64,000 bases of DNA from Sipunculus nudus (GCA_026874595.1 CM049310.1:88915556-88979555); one strand, 5' to 3'; counted from the first letter of the stretch, positions 39,700 to 53,129 are shown. Notes: generated by a model from the sequence alone, not told the origin. Program-made: numbers and translations.

Positions 39700-40450
39700 C
39701 CTAAAATAAGCACCAATTACTTAAACATGACCCCTGAGATACTGACATGGGTGCACACTACGAAAACATGATTGTAGATGGCGCCACCAGTCTTGTGTAC
39801 AAGAAAGCCATAGAAGGCGTACATACACAGTATTAGGCAGATACTTCGAACATCTCTTGGCTTAATAGCACAGATAAATGCAATGCAAAAGCCACTGAAT
39901 GTGGCGCCACCATTCTTGTACAGGAAGAAGCTATCCGACATGCATGGACATGCACAAGTTCAGGCTGGTATGTCAAAAAACTCCTGAAATACTGTCATGT
40001 ATGTAAACTACATAACAACTATTTTAGACGGCGCCACAGGTCTTGTGTGCAAGAAAGCCGTACGAGATGACCGGATATGCAAAAAATTCTGACAGATATA
40101 TCAACTCACTCCTTAATTACAGGCATCAATGTCCACTAAAAAGTTATTGTAGCTAGCGCCACCAGACAGATACGTCAAACCAAATTTGAGATATGTGCAT
40201 AGATGCATACAACCAAGAAACAATTGTACGTGGCGCCACCAGTCTTGTACACGACACAGGTTTTAAAGATGTATGGACATGCATAATTTCAGGCAAATTT
40301 TGTCAAATCACTCCATAGAAATACGTAAGGATGTAATATACACAAAAGTTGTATGTTGCCCGAGTCTTGCGTATGAGAAAGCTATCAAAGATGCATATAC
40401 ATGCAAACAATCAGTTAACTACATTACTATACTGAACGGAACATGAGAAT
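39700..40450 (+). repeat. ~125-bp tandem repeat with GGCGCCAC core, about 6 units
   Basis: Cores GGCGCCAC (or one-base variants) start at 39,780, 39,903, 40,030, 40,155 and 40,232, with a degenerate core near 40,357. Most spacings are 123-127 bp; one is 77. Following sequence (AGTCTTGTGTACAAGAAAGC, GATGCATGGACATGCA, TTTCAGGCAAATTTGTCAAA) repeats in order. No protein is encoded across the units. Confidence 0.75.
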
Positions 40451-43382
40451 GCAATACCTACAGCAGTTCTACAGAAGCAGCTGAATGACAGTACAAGTTC
40501 TTTTAATCCTAGAATTGAGCCACGGCTCTTAATGCATCCTGTCGGTCAGGAGGGGGAGAACTCTAGCTCAGCTGACCAGTTGGCCCCTAAGTCAGGCGAA
40601 CCTAATTTATCAGGTGTGTCTACTCTACTTGCTCAACTCTTAGCCTGTTTCCAAATCTGAAATAGTTGGCAGTCTCCTAAGCTTTTTCAAGATACAGACA
40701 TAATTTTGGGTCTTTACCAATTCTGTTTATACATACTGAAAAGACCGTGGCCATAATGTGTTTTTAATTTTTTTTTTATTCGTGGGAGTTCATCACTGAT
40801 TATCATGGTATTTTCTCATGTGCTTGATCCTGATACTACTTTCCCGGAATCATGCAGCCCATGCCATTTCTGCCTGGCTGCAGATATCCATTCACATTGT
40901 TAATAACTGACAAAAATGACCCACTGACGATTTGGCTAAGCTGTGTGTTTGTCGACATTATCAGCAAGTTTAGACAGAAATAATTCGGCGAACTATAATA
41001 ACACTAAAATAAAAGTGAAGGTGAAGTGATACTGGGAAGCGGGATGACCGGGAGAACTGTGAAAATGGGTTTGAGACATTCTGGAGAAGTAATATGTTTT
41101 GTCCTGTCTTGTTTTGGTCAGGGCTAGTTCATACTACATACCTATGAATAGTGGTTGACCAAAAAAACATTTTGGCCGAGGCCGATTTCTATGTAAAGTT
41201 TTGGATTCATTTATTCATAGCCACATTTTCCAGGGTGGGCTTTATCAGAATAAAAAAGTCTGTGTATATAAGGGTCCTTTAATAAATAGAGAACCTAGAA
41301 TAAAATACAATGTCTCAAAGATCAGTTAAACTAAAATGACATCATACAATCAGGGGATTTTAAGTGTAAAACGCAGTGACGTAAGCACATCTAAAGTTGA
41401 AGTACAAATATACAGTAGAGTTGCGTAGTGAACAGTAGGCAGCATAGTCACTAAATACATGAAACGAAGTTTGATTAAAACACATAATGTACAAAAAGGT
41501 AAAATTAACTTGTAAATGAGTAGGAAAAAGTCTAGTTTAAAATGTGCATGAATACGATTATTAAAAAGTTAGATGATGCTCAGATGTTAGTGTTATTTAA
41601 TTATATAAATAGAAATGAACAGAATTATACATTTACTACACTGGTATTGTGTACAAGAAAATGTGAGCGTGCCAGCCTTTTAAAACACTTGGGAGTGTGG
41701 ACGTTTTTCAGCTTTACCAGAAGGCCGTTCCATAGAACTATATCTGCACCCGACCCGCAGCTGAGCGATAATGGGGAATCAACACTGATTTGGCATCGTG
41801 CTTAAACGATACACGGCTGTTTGGCACAACTTTCCCATTATGCATGCAGAGGGCTCCCCTATGCGGGCCCGACTCTGAAATATCTCACCAAAGCCCAGTC
41901 GTGATTTGAACTTACGATATCCTAACTTGAGTCATATGTGTCCTGATACAGAAGTTTTCCTTGACGGTTTACCTGTGTCGTCTACAGTCCGGGCTTGAAC
42001 AGCTCTGGTCCGCAACCACGTCGTTATTTTTGTTGCGCACCTTCATAATGTAATGTTGCTAGTATATGTACTTCAGTATCACTGCTTGACCGGAAAGCTG
42101 GTTTATTTCATTAAAATAACATGGTAACACTGTATGTAATTCCTGTAACACCACGTCAAATTTGATCAAGCAACGGGCATATAATTCCAGCTTTAGTTTT
42201 TCACACTTAATAAGGAACCAGATAGGTGCAAACGCCGCGCAATCACTGGACCCCCCCTCCCCCCCCCCCCCCGCCCCCCCCCCCCCGGACGAATGCATGT
42301 AACTGAGCGATAATCGAGGCACGTGTAAGGAATGTACGCCCTTGCGAATAAGGTCAAGGTCAAAAACGAACATCAAGTGCAAACCTGTGACCTGGTAATG
42401 TGCCCAAATCTCAATGCTAAAAAATCAGCCATATTGGAGGGCAAACAAAATTGTCAAAAGAAAGAAAATAAAATATAGAAATCGGTTTTCACAAGGGTAG
42501 ACCAGAGAAGATCCATCCACCAAAAACATTAATCTAAATATGAACATAGAAATGCTCTCTTCAACTCCTATAAGCCTCGCAGGCCTACGGGGGGGGGGGG
42601 TCTTAATAACCTTCTAGAGCTTGTTCTTGATGCTTGTGTTGTACGCTGAGATAAACTATAAAATTGAACTACCCGAAAGACTAGAAAGTCTAAGTAAAAA
42701 TTCGAATGAGGAAACGTACCATTATCAGTTATATCCGACTATAAACAAAACCGGTAACCGCATGCTTGGGCGCCAAACTCCCTCAGTCCTCTTTACGGTC
42801 TTTAGCAATCTATAGGCCCTATAAAGCGTTGAAATCCAAGTAGAGGTCCGACGTGATTTCCTCAAATTTATTGATACAAATGCACGGAATCTTATTTAGC
42901 GTGCAGTGCTCTCTGATTTGTGATGAAGGTATGGTGATATAAATCTCTTTGAACCGAGGATTTATAAAAGAAATCATGAGAATATATTGCTCCTGCAACT
43001 AGTAAAATGGATGTAAATAAAGAGACAAGCGTTCAGCCTTATTGGAATACCATTCAACACCACGCACTCGTTGACCCGTACCGATTCTTTTGCAGGGCAA
43101 AGCTGAGTTTACACTTGTACGGACACAGATGCTTCGCCGTGTACGGTGATTTCAGAACTCTCACTGTACGTTTCCTCATCCGGTGACGTACGGGTATTCT
43201 ACAGTGACGCAATTTTTCAGGGAGAAACCCACGACAGTTTGTGCTGTCATTTTTTTATAATCAGTATATAGTGTTTACAGTTTATAATCAGTACTTCTTT
43301 ACTATATGACCATGTACATCTTAATGGACATGCATGCAGGGGGAGAGGACAGAGATGCATTTTTTCTTCCAATTCTAGTTCA

Positions 43383-43384
<2 letters not shown>
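40451..43384. other. Intergenic DNA with poly-C tracts
   Basis: CCGCAGCTGAGCGATAAT at 41,756-41,773 recurs inverted near 46,010-46,027 and partly at 42,303-42,316, a short dispersed motif. Poly-C tracts at 42,245-42,287. No gene supported. Confidence 0.45.
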
Positions 43385-43435
<51 letters not shown>

Positions 43436-43532
43436 GCCTGTAAAATGCATTGTATCAGGCAATCAGGCAATTTGTAAATTGACTGAAAATTTCAGGTAAT
43501 TTACAAATTGACTGATTTTACTCATTGACTGT

Positions 43533-43582
<50 letters not shown>

Positions 43583-43601
43583 GTATGTATGTATGTATAT
43601 A
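43385..43601. repeat. Two (AT)n tracts and (ATGT)n
   Basis: (AT)n at 43,385-43,432 and 43,537-43,580, followed by ATGT units to 43,601; the second interrupts the left part of the 43.5-45 kb motif cluster. Confidence 0.95.
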
Positions 43602-44968
43602 TAATTATATACTAGTTTACTTAGGTTACTTATTATACTGATCATACTTATTTAAACTGTGTTAAGGCCTAGTTAAGCCTGGTGGAACCAACTTAAAGCT
43701 GCGTTTCCGCTTATGCGACAGTCATTGTAAAAAATCTGTCAATTTGTGAATTTCCTAAAATTTTCAGTCAATTTACATATTGCCAGATTCACTCAGGCAA
43801 TTTATAAAAATGACTGAAATTTTCAGACACTTTGACCGAAAATTCAGTCAGTGTATTTGACACATTAATTCACCATATGAAATATTGACGATATGAAACG
43901 GTCTTTTGTTTCACTTATCTCATTATAACTGACATTATTGTGAAACAGACATATTTTCCATATGGGTTGACCAGCTACCTTAAAAAAATTAACCCTTTTG
44001 CCTGTGACATCTTTAAAGACTATTTATTAAGAATACTGATCAGGAAATAACAGACTTTGGAAGGAAGGCCAGAATCATATAGTTGAAATATCCATACTGA
44101 TTTAACATAATGAAATATGCATGGTATTTACAAATATAGGACTATACCTTTGCTTATATAAGAACGAGAATCAAGTCAAATGAAAGCTTCGGGTTAAATA
44201 AGACATTAAAATATGCAGTAATCTGTGAAATTTATTATGAAAAACGGTGTAGGTTAAACCACAGTTGTATAGTTGTTAATATAAAATACATGATTAATAT
44301 ATGCTATATGAGTTACAAAGAGTAGGGTTTAATCACAATTACGGACTGTGTGTGTGCCGAAGTGTGTTGGCTGGCTGATAGTCAACCCCCCCCCCCCGCC
44401 ACACACACACACACACACACACACACAATATTTTCCCAACCATAGTGGACATACCATAATACCCCATGTGTTGTTGGTTACTGAAGCGATCATATTCCCA
44501 GTTATTTTTCACCAAACTTGCTTCGAAATTTTATATGAATATTTTAAAATTTTCCAGCACTGGCAACATTCCGAAATTGTGCCCCCTGAGACGGAGTAAT
44601 AGTTACATCTCATATGATTACATACTTATTTTTCCAATAACTAGAATAAAGCCAAATGCCCGATTTCGAAAACATATAACATTAAAATAGGCAATTATAT
44701 GTTGTACAATACATTAATATTTTGAAACAGTAAGGTATATGAAATCAATGAAACATCATTTAAATCTTTGTCATTCTATTTCTAAAACAAAAATATGTCA
44801 TTTTTTTTCATTTCAGTCAATATGTCAATAAACTGACTCATTGTTTAAGTCAATTTGTACAATGTCAGAACATTTCAGTCATTTTACCAAGTGCCTGGAT
44901 GAATCTGGCAAAGTATAAATTGAAAATTTAAGGTTATTTAGAAATTGACTGATTCTACAAATTGCCTA
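43469..44968. repeat. Cluster of GCAATTTGTAAATTGACTGA-type motifs, possible TIR element
   Basis: About a dozen variants of CAATTTGTAAATTGACTGA and TTTTCAGTCAATTT occur in three groups, at about 43,469-43,535, 43,736-43,860 and 44,813-44,968. The outer edges are GGCAATTTGTA and, inverted, the same 11 bases. A large (AT)n tract interrupts the left group. Whether this is one 1.5-kb transposon or an accumulation of short motifs is unresolved. Confidence 0.45.
44386..44428. repeat. Poly-C and (CA)n tract
   Basis: C tract at about 44,386-44,397 then CA units to 44,428. A reading frame through it is artefactual. Confidence 0.9.
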
Positions 44969-46097
44969 TAACATATATATATTTGTATAAGTGCTATGTG
45001 ATGGGCCCGTACCTGTTCAATATAATTTGATGTTACTGATTATGTTTTCCATTTAAATCTACATAATAAGACAGGAAATTAATGTAATATTAATTATTAA
45101 TCCTGAAAAAAATACAAGATGTCAGAAAATCATATCCAAGCACATCTCAAGCACAACTTTTGTTATTACCAATGTTGCAATATAAGTTCAACGAATTTTT
45201 GTACGATATTTAAACGTTATATATTTTAAACGTTAACCACAGGTCAGACAGATTCATTCTATATGGCCCTGATAAAGTTATTTCCAGGGAAAGTGACCCA
45301 AACAAAGTTGCAGACTTTGACACTTGGCGTGCACAGCTCTCTCCTGCCGCATGTCCTTCAGGACAGAAATTATTTTTCATGGCAGAATTAATTTCGGAGT
45401 AGTCAGTCGCTTTCCTCAGCAAATAAAGTTTATAAACAGCCTAATATAACCAGATGAAATGTGAACCAGTCATAGATTCATATTGATCAGTCAGTTAATC
45501 AAAGCTGGGAGCTTATGTATCACGCATATATTTACCGGCAGGCCTCATAAAAGTTATTAAACCGTGACATATAAATATTCCTGGCGTGGTGTGATCATCC
45601 CTGAGCAGGCTTTCATCTCTGCCCTGTTCTTCTTTCATCTACTGCCCCTTACTAATTAGTTATGTAATGCATTATTTTTGCGCCCGACCCTCCGCTACTC
45701 CTGGCAAAGCAATGTTTACTATGTTACTAACTGGTCGCATAACTGAGGTTCAGGTCACACATTTGGACCAAAATAAGTGGTCATAAAATCGATAAACGAG
45801 GTGCCCGCTATTCCGAGATTCAAATATATGATATTAAGAGCGACAGCGATCGGGGCATTGAAAACGTGGTCGCAATTTCCAGGTGGTCTCTCTACTGAGG
45901 TGGACGTTATAATAGGTAATACTGTGTAAATATATTTAAATATAGTCCTGGGTCATAGAGTTGCACTTTAGCTGACTGTCTTCCCAAGGTCGTACAATCC
46001 GATTCCCTATTATCGCTCAGTTGCGGGCGAAGTGGGCGGGGAGCGGTTGCTCGTATTGTTCGCTTTTTGAACATATCTTAGGCATATATCCTAGGCC
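44969..46097. other. Intergenic DNA, nothing recognised
   Basis: No long repeat, ORF with a known domain, or tRNA-like box pair seen. Confidence 0.45.
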
Positions 46098-46416
46098 CAA
46101 AAAGGTTGGATTCTCAAGCACTTTTTTCTTAAATCAGTGCGCGAGGGCGATTTTTTACCTTTTCTGTATGTTTCGATAAGAATCACATATGATCAGGGAA
46201 AAGCATAATAACAACAGAATTGTTTTGCTTAACAAGTAAAAGCACTACATTACATAGGAAATCTTATCAAAAGTGTACTATTTTATCTTCTTGAAAGAAA
46301 TGCACGAGCAGGTGGAGCTTAAAATTGGTAAGTTTCCATTGAAATCAAATAAAAATTGTTGATATGAGGGGTTAAAATTAACGCGCGCGGTGCCTGAGAA
46401 CCATACTTTTTTGGCC
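46098..46416. mobile_element. ~320-bp MITE, copy 2
   Basis: Same termini (GATTCTCAAGCAC and GTGCCTGAGAACC) and interior as 10,525-10,850, in the same orientation. Non-coding. Confidence 0.7.
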
Positions 46417-47271
46417 TAATTGTTGACTATTTTCAGATTAAAGTGGACGGTTTAAGAAAACAATGAATTTATTCTTTACTTGTTTCATTTGTTATCGTTA
46501 AAAAGGCATGAAGAAGTTACCAAGCCCAAAGAGGAGTTTAGGACTAAATTGGTATGATTAAATAAACGTGTGGGATTTAGTCTGATATCAATATGCATAT
46601 GTATACATGTGGACATTGATGTTTCTGTAACTACGGTAACACCTGCGGAACCCGTAGGACTGGTGAAATTTGTTTTAAATTACAGGTCGTTTTATTAGAC
46701 ATGTCAGTTATGACAAAAGTGAATGGGTTCGGTTCACGCAGGGGTGGTTTTAAAAGACAGGTGGTCTTATAAGACAGGTGGTCTTTCAGACAGGCTTCAC
46801 TGTGATGGCTAATGGAACTGGCACTCTGAGATAAAGACATGAACAAATTTTTACACTGTGATTATACACCGAGTGCAGCTTGATACAAATGATATCTAAA
46901 TAGATACAGAACAATGGCTGCAATGTCGTCGATATTTTAAAATACCGACAGTGGTGACGGAAAGTATCAGTGGGAAAACCAGTTGGTACTTAATTCTACA
47001 GTGAGGGGTATCATCAGTCTCGGTAGATATAAAAGTTAATATGTGTATATAATTATGTGCATATGACAGTGTAGCGTGTATATGATTACTATATACAATC
47101 ATCCTGCATGGCTATTCTTTCATCTCTCTATATAATATATGACGCACACCATATAAGGCCACCAGTTCTCCCTGTTGCATGCAAAGTTGCTGTGCCAACA
47201 TATGGAGGGTTGCACTTTGACGTCACCCCGTGACGTGACTTCGCTGGTTCCTATAAAAGGATCCATGTTAC
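46417..47271. other. Intergenic DNA, nothing recognised
   Basis: A short imperfect duplication (AGACAGGTGGTCTT, about 46,758-46,790) is the only structure noticed. Confidence 0.45.
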
Positions 47272-48461
47272 CTGGACGCTGTTCAGATGGACGCTATAAA
47301 ATGGACGCCGACAGCTGGACGCTATGAAAATGGACGCTAATCAGCTGGACGCTATTCATTTAGACGCTATCCCAACACAATGAGAATCATACAGGGATAA
47401 TCGTACAAAATAAAGCAATATTACTCCACCAACTCAACCCATTGTTATTGGTTCTTAATATTATGCATTTTTGTCAAATTTGGAACCATATGTAACGGCC
47501 TATATCGACCGTTTGTGATGACGTACCTATAATGGACGACCGAATAGGAAAATGAAATTGAACTGTCTCAGTAAAGATTTTTCTGTATATGTGTGTTTTG
47601 TGAATTGCTTTTACCCACCAAACGTTCATCACGCAATGATTTATAATTTCCAAGGGCGATTGGTCTGAACTGCATACACCTGGGCGTCCGGTCCGATCAA
47701 TGATCCGTACCGCATTTTCAAGCTTGATATTTATGACAATAAGAACAATTTCATAGGAGATAGAACTACTTAATATAGGTAACAATCATTGCTTTTTTCA
47801 TCATTACAACAATCTTAATGCTTGGTAGAAATATACCTACGAAGCTTTCCAGTGACATGACGTTGTATAGAGGTTTAAGGTATAGGGAAACACGATATGA
47901 CGAGAATAAACATACTTGTGTATATACATTGTATATTGTTATGTGATTTTAACAATGAAAGGGTGGATACAGACGCTGCCGTCTATTATACAATAACGTC
48001 TAGATATGATCAGCGTTCATTTTGATTCGCACGATATGAAAAGACCCTCATTCGCACGCAATATGCACAAACACACAATATAATAAAAAACATAACATGG
48101 TTCTAATTAAATTGGGTCTCCTTTTTATGGAAACATTTAATGAAAAATGAGAATTATTTTCATGACTTGTCATTAGGCGTCTTTCTGAAGGATGGGTGCA
48201 GACGGTGGTTACGATGGCGTCTATAATACGATGGTCTCTAAGACATTTTTGTTTACGTCCATCTTCAATCACACGATGTACACACTTAAAGGAAATATAT
48301 AAAATATATAAATGTGGCTATATGGCTTGTATTAAGGCGTCTTAATGAAGGGTATATGGGCTTATAATACGGAGGCGTCTATATGAACAGCGTCCATTTT
48401 TATGGCGTCCAAATGAACAGCGTCCAGGTGATACAATGGCGTCTATCTGAACAGCGTCCAT
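47272..48461. mobile_element. ~1.2-kb element bounded by inverted 15-bp-period arrays
   Basis: The left edge holds seven GGACGCT-type motifs starting at 47,274, 47,289, 47,303, 47,317, 47,332, 47,347 and 47,362 (14-15 bp apart). The right edge holds the complementary motifs at 48,374, 48,389, 48,404, 48,419, 48,439 and 48,453, plus outliers at 48,336, 48,214 and 48,174. The outermost 20 bases (TGGACGCTGTTCAGATGGAC on the left) are mirrored on the right. The interior carries degenerate versions near 47,970-48,020. No ORF with a known domain and no clear target duplication. Confidence 0.6.
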
Positions 48462-48469
48462 CCCTATAT

Positions 48470-48620
48470 AGTACTTCAGCCAGACCCCAAAATTTTGATC
48501 ATCGGTACCATTTTGGTGACAAATTTTCACCATGTGTGCTTGATAGGTATACATGTGTAGGTAATAAAAATGCCTGATAGCAGTATGAAAGTGGTAGCTT
48601 TCAGTGAAAAAAATTGATGT
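48470..48620 (+). repeat. Dispersed repeat pair, copy 1
   Basis: GTAATAAAAATGCCTGATAG and the next ~25 bases recur, inverted, at about 52,285-52,345 with one or two changes; similarity fades on both sides. Lies just outside the right end of the 47.27-48.46 kb element. Confidence 0.55.
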
Positions 48621-48977
48621 TTTATGTCGGATGACGTTTATTTTTTTTTTCATTTTAAGTTCACCGACTTCAGAGTGTTTATAAGCCCCATACTACTAAA
48701 TATGCAAACAGTATCCAGTCAAATTGGTCTCAAATGAAAGCTTACACTTTACGCTTCAGTGTGACATGCTATTTATGGCCACTGGGTGTATACTGCTTAA
48801 GTAATACATTTTTATAGTTACACTCACCCCTAAAAAAAACGACAAAGGAGTGGTTATATAAATTTACTTCATACAACTTTATATGCCAAACTTATATCCA
48901 GCAAAATAATCTTTTCAATGATGTGTCATTTATGATCAATAGGTGTTTACCTACAGTTATACTTTCTTATGCCTTCA

Positions 48978-49190
48978 CAGGGGCAGATCCAGGATTTAAA
49001 AAGGAGGGGTCCACGCCAGGACTGATGGCAAACCTGTAAAACAGGTCCCCAGATCCGGAAAAGGGATGCATGGAGGGGGGGGGGGGCAGGACACAGAACT
49101 TAGTCTGATACCCTTAAAAAAAGTTGTTGCGACTGGAAAGAAGGGGTTACCTCCTGGACCCCCCCCCCCCCGCCGCGCTTCTCCCTAACC
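48978..49190 (+). repeat. GGATCCAGG-type repeat with poly-G and poly-C tracts
   Basis: CAGGGGCAGATCCAGGATTT with following GGAGGGGTCCACGCCAGGAC matches 19,263-19,310; the CAGGGGC start recalls hAT ends. A right end is not clear. Confidence 0.55.
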
Positions 49191-52100
49191 CTTAAGAACT
49201 ATACTCCATATATGTGTACTTCAACAGATATAACGTTATGTCGGTAACCGATATAGCAGGAACTGCCGAAACTGTTTGGACTGGTATTTTGTTCGTAAGC
49301 TATAGGTTGTCCTAACTTGTGCAAGCCAAAAAAATCATTCACTGGCTTATTCATTGGAAATGATAAAAAGATGACTAAAAAGGTATGAGGTGTGCTGAAT
49401 TTTTATAAGATATGTCTTTACTCTTGTTTAACTCTGCTGATCACAAGTGTTTGTATTCATAATGTTTTGATCAGTACACAGCATTTTGATCCCAGGACTG
49501 GTATGTCAGTGTAAGTTGCAAGTCTCGACACTTATGTTTACTTGAGTCAAAATGATCTTTTTCAGTTCTTCCTACTCAAGGCAGGAAATAAAAAAAGCTT
49601 TCATGTGAGGGATAGCGTTATCTTAGCGCAGTTAAACTTATATTCTCTTATTGTTGTATTTCATATTGATTTCAACTATAATTTCTAAGGTGCTATACCA
49701 ACCATTTAACATGTGACTTTTACAAGAATATAAACTACAGATGACACCATTTATGTTTACCTTTCTTCTGCGAGCAAAACCGGTACATTTCAAGTTTTCT
49801 TTCTGAATGGTGAGAAAATTTAATCTATAAATAGCTTTCCGATTATGAAGGACTAGAGCTGAAATGGTGTATGTAAGGATAAGGATAATGTAAGACTTTT
49901 TTTCTTTTTTGTGAATGACAGACTGCAGTTATCAGTATGATATAATCGCTAGACCTGGGATGTTCAAACGTTGTGTATACAGGTTCTCTTAAACTCTCCT
50001 TAGTAGAAAAGAATTAGATCACTGACCAATATGGATTCAGCTGAGCATTATGACCAGTGGGACACTTAGTAAAGTTAAAAATTTAAAATCTGCTGAAGAG
50101 GTAACAGATTAGAATGTATTTAAGATATAGAATTTGTTTACTTATATAAAGTTTCACTGTACAGCGTGAATGTTCGCTGTGTGATAAAGACTTCTTAAAG
50201 AATTGTTTGTTACATTTTTTTCACAACTAGGATCTTGAGAATTTTGAACTTTCATATTTCAAAGTAAAACTATCTCAGTAATATTCAATGTAAGTTTGAA
50301 GAGAAAATAAGCAATATCAGTTTATAAGTTCATAATCATATAAATATGCAATTGCTTTTATGACAGAAAAACATAAAATCTGATGAGTTCTATTTTGCAT
50401 GGTTGGAAAGATAACACCGACTGGAATATGAAAATCATTTCGTCATTTTTTATTTTGGATTATCACCATTCGGATTGGCTTTTATAAGTCTATTATATAT
50501 TATAGTTATTTCATGCCTGGCTACCTTGCCCAATCAAGTCATAAGAAAGTTAGCACTTGCAAGGAATTAAAATAGATATCACCAGAAGAATGACAAATCA
50601 GTTTCTTTCATGACTATAATGTGTTTCTACTGAAATGTTTAAATAAGAGAAAATAATATGAAAAACTAATTTTTTTTTAGAATATATAACAGTTATAACT
50701 ATGTCCTACTAAGCGAGAGATAATATTCTCTTAAGGGCAAAACCATAAACCCCATTGTCATTATAATTGTTCGGCCAGTACAACAGTCAGTGATTAACAT
50801 GATCTCCCTAAAACCTGGGGAATGAGAGGGACACAAGTTGCTTTGACCGTTAAGTGAAAAATTGCATTTTAAAGATTATAACAAAAGGATCTTAATAGCA
50901 CTCTATGGTGCAAGAACATAGCCCAAGGCGAACCATGTATCTCTTCGATCCGGTAAAGTTAGTTGACACTGGACTGCTAGGATTTTGTTTGAAACATAAT
51001 CTCTGAAGTCCTGAGTCAGAGCAGGTGAGAATTAAATTAGATTTTCAACTTCAAGAAATGATTTTATTAATTTTGGCTTATCACTAGCATTTACTAGACT
51101 TTGTATTAACATAAAACCGGAACAGGATGAGTCATTACACTTACTGGCAGTAAAGCAAACTGGTATATATTCTCTTTTAAACTCTGTTTGCCCCACGGTT
51201 CAAATAAACATCTGGTTTGCGTTATAGAAAGTGGTATTTATTTAGAAATCTCTCTCCTGTCAGAAATGTGAACAGTATAAAACATGGGCAACTCAGAATG
51301 AATAACTTACAGCTCTGCTTCACATTTAGTCCTGACATAAAGGCAAACTGCAATATCTTTATTTATGATTCAACCCAAGCAAGATGTTGTAGGTACATTT
51401 TCTGCTCTTGCCTTGATTTTATTTGTTAATTTTGTAGGAAATATTTGCATGGAAATATTTCAGCAGACAGCATAGCCCTTCTTAGCCGAAGGCTCTTTTA
51501 TGTTTCGTATAAGGAAGCGAATTTGGCCAGAAGTGCAAATACGGCGGCCTAGTTTGTGCGATATCATAAGTGACTTAAGAACCAATATAACAGAAACATA
51601 CAAATAAAAATATACTGCTTTAAATGACTTGTCGCCCTTTTCTTTTTTTCAACCGGAGACATGCAAAAAAACATATTTAAACAACTAGCCGAGTACCCGT
51701 GCCTGCATATAGTCTATTTATCGGCCCCCGATAGCAACCACTTGGAATAATTAGTAGGGTTTACCAATCATGATTCGAAAAGTGCGTGGTTAAGCGACAC
51801 AAAAGAACTCAAAAACATCGACCAGGCATTGTTTCTGCGGACAGTTGGTGGCAATGGGACATGTATCGGCTAACTGGAGAACGGAATAACACCTTTCTGT
51901 GACCACGCCCAAATGTACAAATTGTAGTTTGGTGCCAGACATGGTTTTTTTTTATCTAAAAGACTTCAGACTTCATTAATAACTTCATAAATCCAAACTG
52001 GTCACGGTTGGTCTTATAAGAAATACACCTTGTGTTTTTTTTAAAATGATTTACCTAAAATTATACAAATTACTATGATTCAGGGTGAGGAAAGTAATCA

Positions 52101-52199
52101 TACCTTTACAATTTGGAAAGCTATATACATGAATGACACACCAGATGAAAGCTACAAATGTCTAATATCAACTTACATCAAACTTGTTTTAAAACAGGC
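49191..52199. other. Intergenic DNA, nothing recognised
   Basis: About 3 kb with few microsatellites and no recognised repeat or gene. This is the cleanest unique-looking stretch in the window. Confidence 0.45.
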
Positions 52200-52350
52200 A
52201 TTATGTAAGTTGTTATAACAGTGTGTCTCGAAAAATTGCAATTTCGGTGCAAGTTCATTTCAAAACAGACTGATATTATACAGAAAGCTACCACTTCCAT
52301 ACTGCTATCAGGCATTTTTATTATCTACACACATGCACCTTTCAAAAAAA
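52200..52350 (-). repeat. Dispersed repeat pair, copy 2 (inverted)
   Basis: Reverse complement of the 48.5-kb segment (CTATCAGGCATTTTTATTAT and neighbours). A 123-codon open frame at 52,221-52,592 spans it; no domain is recognised. Confidence 0.55.
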
Positions 52351-53010
52351 CATTGATAGCAATTGTCACCTGTTTGGTACCGGTGAACCCTCTGGCTGAT
52401 GTACTAATAAAAGTGTACACACAGAGGGGTCGGGGTCAGGTGATAAAGCAAGCGGTCGGCAATCGTAAGGACATGTGTTCGTTTCACATAAGCACTGACC
52501 CGCTTTTTTGTGTATTCCTGTTCGATTTATATACATGTATATCATTTGAATATATCACTGGCCAATTTTCTCCGTTTGTAGCCTTTGTTTAATCCTCGTT
52601 TTTCCGGCTCGTTTTATTGGCCTATTCCTCTAAAAAGAAGGGGTATTCCACCATTTTGAAAATTTCAACACAGAATAGGTTATTGTCGCAGTAATCATAA
52701 ATTGAGCAAGGCCGTTGGACCAAATTGGTTCTCTGACCATTTTTTATTTGTCTTAGGGGTTAATGCCTGATGTTATATGTCTCGGGGGTATTTGTCTGGC
52801 GGTTAATGTCAGGGGGAAATTGTCTTTGGAACATCAAGTCTGCTCGAAAAGTCGTTTTTAGTATAATAAAATTTATAAAACATTCTATTCTGTTTATATT
52901 ATATTCTAATCATGTTCTTATCACACTTTTTTTATCATATTTCAATAATATTTGATTATTACGATTGCATTATTTTACATATAAATTTATGTTATATTTG
53001 ATAAAATTAT

Positions 53011-53057
53011 TTTATATTATATTATATTATATTATATTATATTATATTATATTATAT
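53011..53057. repeat. (ATATT)n pentanucleotide array
   Basis: About nine ATATT units in a row, some 700 bp upstream of the sulfotransferase start codon. Confidence 0.95.
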
Positions 53058-53129
53058 CATCCATGAATTTATGTAATTTCGATGTAGTCAAGACTGCATT
53101 GTTACTTGACGCGATCGTTTAACAAAGAT

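Noticed and set aside
41880-41960. Minus-strand GTTCAAATC, B-box-like
   Set aside because: No A box upstream and no cloverleaf could be drawn.
52400-52480. Possible tRNA-like boxes (GTGTTCGTTTCAC)
   Set aside because: The B-box resemblance is loose and no convincing A box lies at the right distance.
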